Source: Siniperca chuatsi (lineage: Eukaryota > Chordata > Actinopteri > Centrarchiformes > Sinipercidae). From it: a stretch of 64,000 nt of DNA. The notes under the pieces are model-generated. The model ran no database searches. It had not been told where the DNA came from and worked only from the letters and a program-made list of their open reading frames with translations. Location: contig NC_058051.1 in NCBI RefSeq assembly GCF_020085105.1, positions 23,935,455 to 23,999,454 on the forward strand, in the 5' to 3' direction. The translations under genes were made by a program, and so were the position numbers. Positions 53,301 to 64,000 of the stretch are shown one piece after another (the stretch's first letter is position 1; every line of letters begins with the position of its first letter).

Positions 53301-56300
53301 AAAGCAGATTAATCGGTAATAAAAATAATCACAAGCCCTAGAAATGTTCTCATATTATGTAATGTAATATATGAAATAATTACATATAGTTTCTGTTTAT
53401 TTTCCTGGGAACTGATCATTTTATGATTGATTTATGATATTATTATTGACAGATAATGCACTGTGGCTTGCTAACAATAAAAAAAAGCAAATGAATTAAC
53501 TCGTGTGACTCTACTACAACTTGCACTCTTTTGGAGAGGACACTGACAAAACAGCTGTCATACATTTGGAAATAATCTTTATTTGGCTTTATAATAAATC
53601 ACTTAACACTCGCAATCTCTCTTCATTGTAGCCAGGTTATGATGTATCTATTCTTTATTTGTGTACATTCACATATCCAGTGGACCTCCAAGAAGGCATT
53701 CTTTGCATTCCTGACATGACTGCAAAATTACTTGAAAGTTGCACGTACTGTATGAAGGAATATTCATAGTTCATTCAAGTGTCTATTGTTCCTTTCCCCT
53801 GCTGCCTACTTTTTGCAGTTGTGCATTATTTGCACCTTGTTCAAATCTGGGATGATTCTGTTTCAGTTTCATTCATGAAGAGGTACACACTTAATTTTAC
53901 TTTTGGTGGAAATGATTGAGGATACAACTTGCTGCTTGGTAACTTTAATCTGGAAGGAGAATGAGTGGGGGCTGTTGTATTGCTGGTGAGGTGAAGTGAA
54001 GCTAATGCAGCACTATTCATTTCTATCTCATTCTCATGATTCCCCTGTGTAGTTTCATGAGAAGAAGGTGTGCAGGAATACATTTCAAGCATTTACTGGA
54101 AAATTAGATAAACCAATCGAATCAAAATTCAAGGGAGGGGATGGGAGTTTAGAAGGTTGAATGGTGCTCTCGTCATTGAATCATGAGCAGCGTGCAAGGT
54201 ACGGATATGCTATCAGCCTTCAAATTATCAATGGGAGAGAAGTACCTGGCAGTGTTTGAGACTTTACTGAGAAAAAACAAGGTATTATTGAAAGATACAC
54301 AAAAGGAGGTCATGATTGGAATAAAACATAGTTTGTGGAAATAATCAGTGACATTTCTGTGATTTCTCATCTATTAAAATGAGACAAGATGATGGCCCAC
54401 TTTATTGTGGGTAAGTGTGCACAGCAAAATATAAATACTTCCAGGAAGTCTATGTTTACCTTGTTTGTGTAACTGCTCTTTCAGCCATTGATGTCCCCAT
54501 GTCTCTCAGGTGGGACACATAGGAACAAATCCTCACAGAATTCCTCTCAGGTCTGCAGCGAAGTGCTATTGTCTGCTCTGTGCTCTGGCACGCTGACCTC
54601 TATCTTGCTAGACATTTCGGATGAGATTAGAATCTTTTTAAAGAAGGACATCTCACGTAGGAACAGCTTTAGGCTTATATCCCTTTCAAGATCAAACGGA
54701 GTCAGCCTGATGTTTGGTTACGCTGGCATGAAGGTTGCAGAACTTGAGATGTGCTGGAGAATTGCAATTTTACCAGTGCTATTTTCAAGATGGTCGTATT
54801 GCACTTTGGTTCACTTTAGAGCTCTGATTCAGGCTGTATATTATTATAGGATTCAAAGCCAGTGTATCATCTGTTGGAAAACTACCAGTCAAAGAGAGGA
54901 GCTGGTTTTATTTAGGCTTGAGTTTTCTTCTATTCAGTTTGAGTTTTCCCCTTAACTATGTACTTCTGTAGCAGCTATTAAGGACATAATGTTTGAATGA
55001 CAGCACTTGTGAAATGCTACTGGAGTCCTAAGGACAAGAGCGAGCAATATTTTCTCTACCGCAACATGCTGGATTAGACACCTCAGTGTTAGCCTCCTTG
55101 TAGACATAAACCTTGCTGACTTAACAAGTGGCTAAAATTTGTGACATAAAGCATTGACAAACAGAGAAAATTTGGAGAACTGACTATATTCCTAATCACT
55201 CAGTCTTAAAAAGCAGAGGCAGAGGAGTACACCATGAAGCCTTGGTTGAGGGAGGACACTGGGCCTAAGCTGGTGTGACACCCTCAGCCTTTAATGAACG
55301 GCACAACGCTCTGAGTACTGTGAGCTCCCACTCAGCTTAGAAGGGACTGCTTCTGAACTGGTGCTGAACCAAAACAGACAAGAGAGCATCAGCTCAGGCC
55401 TCCACCGGCCTGCTACACATTTAATGCCCCTGCCGTCAGGAATAATCCTCTCTGCCTCACGCCACTGCCAGCAGCAGCACAGCATGGTGCCTACATGCAA
55501 TATGCTGCTGCTCAGGACAGAGCAGGGGCACCAGTAGAAACACTTAGTGGACTCACCAGGCAGCGGGTGTAATAGGCAGGGAATCAGCGATCAAAAACCA
55601 CAACAAATGAAATTAAAGGAGATCGGATAAACCTTAGAGACTGTCAGTAACACTATAAGATAGGTGCTATAATGACAAGCACAATTGGATGCAATGTGGT
55701 GTAATCATTCACTCCTTATCTCTGACTAAAACATAATTTGTGTTAACGTACTCCATGCCACTGTGTTATCTTGGATCCTGCTGTTATGATTTTACACAAC
55801 AGTACATTCTTGAATACAATTATGGGGGGAAATGAATATTTTTTTTATTCATTCATCTGTTCTTTGAAAACAGTAATGACTTTTTTTTAAAACAAAAATA
55901 TTTTAATTTAAAGTATGAAAGGATAACACAAAACCGGCTCTGCATATCACGTGTGTAATAGAGATCTTTCCCAATGAAAGGGTCATTCTTCACTATTAAT
56001 ACAATTCATGGTATCTCTAGTCTATTTGAATATAATACCACAACCATCCAGGTTTATGCTTTTCTCAGTCCAGCACTATACTCTGTGTCAGGTTTGTTAC
56101 TAAAACAAAGCTTCACTTTTGACTTTTGTCTCAATTTTAGTGCATGTTCATTGTTCATCCCATATTACACTGTCATGACTTTGCATTGTTTTAATGTAAG
56201 TCCTTTGGGCCACGTGTTTCCAGTTTACTTCTTGTCGTCCTCTAAGCATGTCTTCTCAAACTGTGACTTGCAACAGAGTTTCGCCCACGACAATGATTAG

Positions 56301-59300
56301 TGGAGGTAAGCAATGCCCCTCCCCCCATCTGATCACACCCATTGATGATACTAATCCAGCTGGTCAATAAGAACTTTAAGCTAAACAGCAAAGTCCTGCT
56401 CTGATTAAACACTGCAAATCGAATGTACAATGCTGAGCTGAATCAGACGGATCGTGAAGCAACTAATCTTGTTATTTTTGTAGCTACTAGATGACAGTTT
56501 AGCAGTCGTCTCACTCATTAAATACATGGCCTTTGCTGCTCAGTTTCCCTGAGGCTTAGTAAGCCTAATATTATATTTTAGAAAAATAAAATAATTTCTT
56601 CTCTCATTAGCTGAGGTGCTCTATTTCATGCGAGGCGGGGAGTGCCTCCACTACAAAACACTTCAGGAAACCCTGTGCAACCTCCTCCATTTAGTATGTG
56701 TGTTATTAAATATACAGACCTCAAGTTGTAGTGAGTATGCCTGCATTTATTCACAGCACTGTATTCAATGCCAGCTCAGCCTTTACAAACAAAAGAAATT
56801 AGATTCTGTGTGGCGTGTACTGCAGGCCTAAGACTTTGGCTTGAAACTCCTGGTGCAAAAGCTGGAGCATCCCTTTTGGAATATCCTGACCTCATTAAAA
56901 CACTGGCTGGATATAAGATTTCTCCTATGAATTAGAATGACTCGTATTAGAGATATCTGGTTACCCTGGTCAAATTACCAGGTATTTGACTTTTAATTGC
57001 CGGTTCTGATACATTCCCGTCATTATGCGGCCAAACCTGAACTGTCAGTGTTGTTTTTATGGACATCAGTGCACAGTAAATTCAACTAATCGAACACAAG
57101 GTCATGCTTGATTAAATGTTTGTCTTCATTTGAGCTTCTTAACATGCATGGCTTTCTCTGTGGAGAGTAATTAAAATGACTTCCACCAATTGCAAATGTT
57201 TACAGAAATGTTCATTAGCTTCTCTGGGGCAATCACTAGAAATGAAAGGTCACGTTTGTCCATCTATCTGTTTGTTTGTGTGTTTGTTTATCCGTTTGTT
57301 TGTTGTTGTTGAATTTCTTTTTATAATCTAGGTTAGATGCACACAATGTTTCTTCAGGAACAGGTACTGTGAACATATGTCAATGAAAAGAGTAGGTGCA
57401 GGGCATCCTGTCTTTTTTAACCAAGGTTCAGATTTTATTTATATCAGCTCTTCATTGAACTACTCAGTTGAGGTTTAGATGGCAAAATGCCTGCAAATTT
57501 TTTTCTGGCTGCTCAGAGAGCACAGTTATTCAGCCACAGTGTTGCAGTTACAACTTTTCACTATTTCTTTTCAAAGTGTTTTTAATAGGAACACCCAGAC
57601 TAATTTATGTCTGTGTGGAGTGATCATATACTTTCATCTTACTGTAGTTTCCACTCAATTACAGTTTACTAGATATATTTCATGGTGCTTTTTTCATCAT
57701 TTGGCTGGTGAAAGTAGAAGACAGGAAGATAAGGAATTGGTAGAGTTTCTTTGGATGGCTGACTTCATAGAAACTTCCTGTGAGCTTGATAGCTTTGCTG
57801 ATTGCTAGTGTTGTAGCTTACTGTGAAGTGTCAATTGCGAGGCTACGGTGTAGTCAGGCAGTTGTAATAGGAACCCACCAGTCAGGTCATTCAGGGGGTC
57901 CTGCATGCTACAGGGACCCTTTGCTTTTTCCTCTGGATGTGCACATCAAGGCAGGGGTCCTGAGTATCCTCTGAAGACAGGGATATCCACTAAAAATTGC
58001 ATGACCTCTATTGTAGCAGATACAGGTCACTCCACCTCCTGTGGGAAGCCTCTAAATTGAACCCAGCTTGTGTCTTCGATTTCTTTCCAGCTCTCTCTTC
58101 CTCTGGTTTCCCTCCTTTACTCTTATCTTCTGTCTCTACTCTTATCTTCTGTCTCTTTCCCTTTTCCCTCATGTGTTCACTGAGCTGCAAAGCTATTCAG
58201 GTACAGACAGAAAGATTTCTACCTTTTTTCTCTGAATTGCTGGGTCAGGATTTTTCTGTGTGGAACCATTTTGTAATGGAGTTTAACTTTATTTACTAGA
58301 TAAAGGAAAATTAGTTCTGCATTTGATGTGCACGCCTATGCTTCAATAAACTGTTATATTGTTCCATATACAGTAGATGATCATATGAGTGAATACCTCT
58401 GTTCTGCCAGCCATGAGTGTGATTGAATGGCAGGAGTCTGCATTGTAATATTCACTTCCATTATCCACTCTGCAATCTAAGTAGACTCCTGGAACTTTTA
58501 GGTGCATGTTTGCAAAATTATAGGTTTTTTTAAACTGAATCTTTGTATGCAGTATGGTACTTTTTTCCACTGGTGGTACTGGAGCTACTATAGTAAACAT
58601 GTCTGAGCTCTTCACCAGGTGGAGAGCTTCTCCATAACAAAGTTTTAGGGGAACAATGTTCTTTTACTTTCACTAATTTGGGATGGCGATTCAGTGGCAT
58701 TCATGTACAGTATATAACATTTCTTAATCTAGGAAAGTATCTTACCTTCTCTTTAGGATTTAGGAGAGCTGTTTAACCCATATCCACTGCACTGATAACT
58801 TTGTTAATTCTTAAAATAAGTTCCTTAAATTTCGCAGATAATATGATATTCAGAAAAGGCCTATATTGTTTTCAAAAAAATAATAATTTAATCTCCATCA
58901 GCAATTAACAGATATGAAATTAACAACAAGCAGGCTCTAACCATTTAATTAGAGAAGAAATTATAGGAAATTGGCCAAAATGGAAACAAAAGGAAAACCA
59001 AATTGGAGCTTGGAGGAAAATCCGCTGCTCACAGTGGAGGTACATCAGAGAAAACATATAATGAAAGGGAAATTTAGTACCACATTGACAAGAGTAGACA
59101 AAAAAGATGCATGGAAAGAGAATGCAAACAAAATTAATGCCAGCTTCACTCTTGTCGGTTGTACCCTGTGGAATACAAAAAAAGTGGTTTAACATTCTGT
59201 CAGAAGGGTGTCAGGAGATTGCAGCTTACAAGAAGGCCGCTACTGCAACTGGTAAGCTATAAAATTACTCTATTCTGAATTATGCATATTACTTCAGATA

Positions 59301-62300
59301 ACGTATTGTTCATGACCAGTGCTATATTGTTCAGCGAGTGTGCTTAATGCTTTGGGACCGCTGCCTGTACAATCAAGTTTTTCAGGCTGACATATCTTAA
59401 AAAACGATGTGAGAGAAGAGGAAGACACAGTTTGTTCTGCAGTGTATCTCAGGTAAAGTAGCCTTTGTAGGGATAAAAGTTTTATACCCCTACACCAGAC
59501 TACAGTATAAGGAGGCAACAATATAAATAATGTTAAGTGACACAGAGACAATAGATGGCACAGTGTAGTGGGAATGGTTGTGTGTTTACAACAGAAATAT
59601 ACAGGTGAGTGACTGTACTAACAGTATATATATCCTGACTCATCTACTAATCACTTCACATCCAAATTTCCAAACCTGTCCCATTTAGAAGTAATCTGCT
59701 AATTGTTTAGGCTGACTAAATGCCTATTCACCTGAATTCATCCCTTCACAAAATTGAATGAATGATATATGTTTCCACATTAATTTAGTAGATGACACTC
59801 ACTCCTCTCCAGTCTTCTTTCTATTGGTATTTTTTTCTCTACTTAGGAGCTTTGTACCTCCTTATCAGTCAAACACCTCTTTACACTTAATGCTGCCAGA
59901 GCAGAAAAAAAGCAGCTTTTCTCCAAAACAGCCTCTTACTGGGACTAAAGTAGCACCTATAATTCTAACATGTGTTTTTAAAGGTGTTTGGAAACATTGA
60001 CATTACACATTTACGTTTGCAGAGATGTATAAAACTACCCTGCATTATACACACACATTGTGTTGCCCATGTCCATTACTGGATCTGCTGTATGTTCTAA
60101 TTATACATACATACATACAAGGACAAGTAATAATGATCAATCCAGTCAAGTCTGCTATATTAAAATTAAAGTGCATTGTCCACAGCTTTTTGTTTTGACA
60201 TTACAAACTAGTCTAGTTTAGCCTGAAATTCAGCTGAAATTCCAACTTTCTGAGACTATTTAACCCTTGTGTTTTGTTGACATTGGCTTTACTACCTCAT
60301 TATTCGGGGTCCCGTAGACTCCAGTGCTGTAAAAATAATAATAATAATTCCTAAATCATGCATTATTTTTCCTTTGAATATTATTATTATAAATTTTCAT
60401 CTGACCCAATATGTAGAAAAGTATTGTAGTGGTGACCCTTCCCTTTGCCACAAACTGGGCTTAAACATTGGATGAAGGTGACAAAGTACGGACATGACCA
60501 CGGAGCATTGTTATTACACCATATAAGGAAATATACAAATTCACGGGGTATTTACATTTTCTGTAGCACACTTCTGAAGCATGTCATCAGTTCAAAATAA
60601 AGTTTATAAGGAATTCTCATAAAATTAATGGAAGTCATCAAGGTGATAGAACAATGTTAAGTATGTTTTTCTGAGCTGTTAAAGCGGGCCTGATGTGAAA
60701 GTCCTGCTCTCGGTACACCCGTCTTCCACCCTGACCACCTGTGACTCACTCAAGAAAATGTTGCCTCAGAACATAATTGTTCATTTGCCACCACAGCGTA
60801 ATTGGGAAAGCAATTTAGTACTATATAAATGTAATTTCTGCATTATCTTTTTCAATGTTTCGCCGCATATCTAAAAGCAAGCTCTCTGCATAACTTCCTA
60901 CTGATTCTGAAATATGTCTCTAAGCGTATGTTATATGGCAGAGATTATTTATTATTAACCTTATATAGATATGAAATACTTTGGATTTCATGTAGGCCAA
61001 TGCATTAATTATTGATTGATTACTCAAACTCCAGTCAGCAAATACTAGCCTTGATGGTTGATGTGCCTGAATTTTAAGCATCAGATCAAAACCTCCTGAG
61101 AGAGACCATTGTGTAGAGCAGTGTGACAGCTTTTTAAAGAGAATAAACAGACTATATCTTTGTTAGAAATCAGTAGTTTAATAGTTATCCATAGTTGTAA
61201 ACTAGATTGTAAGATTTGAATCAACACCTCTGTCAGTCTTTATAAGCTTTCATTATAAGGTTACAATTGGTTGTATTGTATTTATTTTAAGACTATAGTT
61301 TTTGATTGCATTAAACTGTATTGTATGGTGTCCCCAGTATTTTGTCCATCCCCTGTGGTTGCTGACCAGATTGGATTTACATTTAAAGCACACCACATCC
61401 CCTCTACAGTAGATAGTTCTGATAGAGTACATCCATCTGAACAAACACCATCTCAGTTGAACTCCTTGTGGAAATCTCCAATAAAATTGTGCCTTTACTG
61501 GGCTGAGCTTGGGCTGAGTTCATATTTGGGAGGCCTGCCCTTTCGGTTATATTTTTGTTGTCCATTTTTAGATGTTCTAAGTTGTTTCGTAATGCTTCAT
61601 GTAGCTCAGTATTTGTTCGGCTCTACTGCTTGTCCCATTTTGTATTTCACCAAGGTTAAACAACAGCGCTGGCCGGCAGAAGAACACCATGTATCTTTTT
61701 ATTTTTGTTAAGAGAGTGAAAGCAGGGAGAGAGGCTACTTCAACTATTCCGTAGAGGAAAGAGGATCTTTTTTAGAGTATCAAAGGAACACATCATTTCC
61801 ACACTACAAAATATAACATGTTAGGATGGAGTTGAGGTTCGGAAGATACTTCATCTGGCACCGGATGGAGGAGGCTGCCCTGACTCAGAGTGGATGTTTC
61901 ACAGACGTTCTCCAGGAAATCCCTTTGACTGTTCTTTATACTCAGTAGGAGGCTTGGTGTTTGGGTAATCACTGAAAGGCCACATGGGTTCTTCTGATTC
62001 ATGGCATCCTTCCTGCTTACCCTACTCACTTTCTTTGGTCCCTCTCTCTCTATCTCCATCTCTCTATTGCTGTCTCTCTTGTTGTGTGTTGGTCTTTGAT
62101 CTCTAAAGGTCCTTGAGAATGAGGAGCCAGCAACAACAGCAGGCTGGGATTCTCTGTGGGCCTGTTTGGATCCCAGCCCATGATGCCCTTTTCTATCTGA
62201 TGGACAGCTCCAGGCATGGCAGTGCCTCTATAGCCCTGCTGCATTAGGCCTTCATCTGATTAAACCCTCTCTCATTGTCAAAGGCGGGGAACTAGGACTA

Positions 62301-62927
62301 GGGCTATCATTGACCTTGTTTGTAAGCAGCAGGTACGGTCTTAAAATGCAAGCATTTTCTTGCATTTATCCATCCTTTAATATCTTTAATAATAATTTCT
62401 TGCTAAATCAAAGAGGCTGTCAAGCTGATAGTTGCAGTCCCTCCCAGTTTTAGCGAACCCTGTGTTTAATGGAGCCACACACTGTCCATCTGGTATGGTT
62501 AAAATATATATCTTTGTAACATTACTCTGGCATAGGTCGCCCTGACCTTTTGGGTTATATAGTATATTTGTATTTCAGTGAATCACAGTATCAAAGGTTA
62601 GTCCCCATAAGTTCATTGTTTTTTTTCTTATCAAAGTTGCCCATTCAGGCAGCTCATAGGATCTTGGTCCAGCAGGATTCAGATGTCCTTTTGGTTGGTT
62701 GTCCTTGAGCCCTTTGTTCATCTGGGCAGTATTTGAAGTGCCTTTTCTCTTCGAGATGTTTACACATCAATAAAACTGGCTGAATTTGAAAAATAAAGCT
62801 GACAAGGACATAATGATCCATCCCACAGGTCCCAGATCCAGGACTGAGCAAGTTCTTAAAAACCTTTTTAGCGCAGATAAAGTTGCAGAATAAGGAAACT
62901 CTCAGTAGGTTTGTCTTCTAACGGCTG
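50302..62927 (+). other. camta1 intron 3 (continues beyond window)
   Basis: No exon of the remaining CG-1 domain (for example the EIAAYL and WLTTSPKTRPQNG segments expected next) was found up to the right edge, so the intron exceeds 13.7 kb. It contains small simple repeats (TGTTTG near 57275; CATA near 60101; AAT near 60331) and no recognised gene. The open frames at 54488-54955 and 61271-61711 look like chance. Confidence 0.6.
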
Positions 62928-63629
62928 TTTAAAGTGGTCATATTATGCTTTTTGGCTTTATCCCTTTCCTTTTATTGTGTTATATATCTTTTTTGTACAC
63001 GTAATAGGTTTGCAAAGTGAAAAAGCCCAAAGTCCACCCCAAAGGGAAACTGCTCGTGAACTGCCTGAAAACAGCTCGATTGTAGTCAAGCCTTTACTTC
63101 TGTAATGTATCTACATCACTATTTAACATGCGTCATAATGCACGAATTGAGCAGTTTCCACAAGTGTACCTAAATATGAAATTAAAATAATGTTAGATAC
63201 CCCCCAGGCAGTCAATGAGCTTGGTTGTGAAGCTGGTTCGGATTGTTCTGCCTGTGTTTTGGTATCAGACTAGGGCTCCAAAATGTACGGCTGAACCGAA
63301 GCCATAGTTACCGGCTGAAGAGGCTTTGTTTTGGATCACACTACCTTGCTCGTTAGGACCCGCCCTACTCTGCTTCTGATTGGCTAGTAGTCCTTACCTA
63401 GGTACTGCGCATGTGCACCTCCCACAAAGATCGAATAGAAGTGAGATGCCTCACTGGGTTGCTAAAACGGAGCGTTCAAGACACAGGTTAAAAAGAGGTG
63501 CTGCAGCAATGTGCAGTATGAGGAAATAATATGGTGTTTTCTGAAAATGAAACCATGTAAACCTATTCTGGTACAACTCCAAAATAATATTATGAACCTG
63601 AAAATGAGCATAATATCACCACTTTAAAG
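62928..63629. mobile_element. MITE with TTTAAAGTGG terminal inverted repeats
   Basis: About 700 bp. The left end is TTTAAAGTGGTCATATTATG and the right end, read in reverse, TTTAAAGTGGTGATATTATG. Internal phrases (GTGAAAAAGCCCAAAGTCCA; CTACTCTGCTTCTGATTGGC) match a very abundant percomorph repeat known to me. No coding capacity; inserted in the camta1 intron. Confidence 0.8.
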
Positions 63630-64000
63630 TGATTTTCAACTATCCTTTTTCCCTGAAGTCATACATGGAACAGAAATGACAGAATCCATGTTGTGCTCTT
63701 GTTGTGTTGTGTCTTGAGTTAGCTTGCTTGCAGCAGTCTCTCAAATTCTACAAAGAAATTATTTCCAGAATAAGCGTATATCCAATAAAAGTTGAGGACA
63801 AAACAGTTTCGCAGAATGAATTATACTAAACTTTAATGAAAGTGGACACTGAAATGATGAGTGACGGCAGATTGAGGTGTTTATTTTATTGCTCAGCTCT
63901 CTCCTTTTGATTATGTTTTGTATTAGTGCATTTTCTATCTTCTGTGAGTGATCTGTGCAGCTTATTTGAAAAATACTTCTGGCAGGTGAATATTATGGAG
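63630..64000 (+). other. camta1 intron 3, right edge
   Basis: AT-rich, nothing recognised before the window ends. Confidence 0.5.

Noticed and set aside
54488-54955. 155-codon plus-strand open frame in camta1 intron
   Set aside because: No recognised domain, no splice or promoter context, composition like intron; likely chance.
61271-61711. 146-codon plus-strand open frame
   Set aside because: Cysteine- and phenylalanine-rich chance frame in AT-rich intron, no family resemblance.

Overview
The window is vertebrate nuclear DNA, most likely from a teleost fish and probably a percomorph. Genes are split by GT-AG introns, coding density is low, and the repeats (Tc1/mariner, hAT-like MITEs, GATA, TA and CA microsatellites) look like those of fish genomes. 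No operon, CRISPR array or other prokaryotic system was seen. All gene models were assembled by eye from exon homology, splice sites and phase continuity; no alignment program was run.

Layout. 34-795 (-): first four coding exons of a GH18 chitinase (CHIA-like), cut by the window edge. 3520-5067 (+): a four-exon single-Ig-domain membrane receptor of the CD300/pIgR-like type. 5840-7461: a complete-ended Tc1-like transposon with a broken transposase, followed by a palindromic MITE at 7949-8391. 9628-11954 (+): cdc42, complete, with both alternative terminal exons (CCLF and CVLL tails). About 12810-25930 (-): a tandem array of F-box/FBA genes of the FBXO2/FBXO6 type. Copy A has six exons and looks complete. 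Copy B is intact for exons 2-6 with a doubtful exon 1. Unit C has lost exons 2-6, and unit D is only a decayed F-box exon. 26815-34609 (-): complete 16-exon dnajc11 (559 codons plus stop). 36432 to beyond the right edge (+): the 5' end of camta1, with three coding exons spread over 14 kb followed by at least 13.7 kb of intron.

Human CDC42, the FBXO2/6/44 cluster, DNAJC11 and CAMTA1 all lie in 1p36, so the gene order looks like a preserved 1p36-type block with a local F-box expansion. dnajc11 and camta1 are divergent, with start codons about 1.8 kb apart. cdc42 and F-box copy A are convergent.

The genes do not form one pathway: chitin hydrolysis, immune-type receptor, Rho GTPase, SCF ubiquitin-ligase adaptor for glycoproteins, mitochondrial cristae/J-protein, and a calmodulin-binding transcription factor. 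The most interesting signals are the F-box array (birth, death and apparent gene conversion of the F-box exon, with a changed ligand-loop residue between copies) and the alternative 5' exons of camta1 whose phases match two acceptors 8 nt apart. I found no convincing undescribed system.
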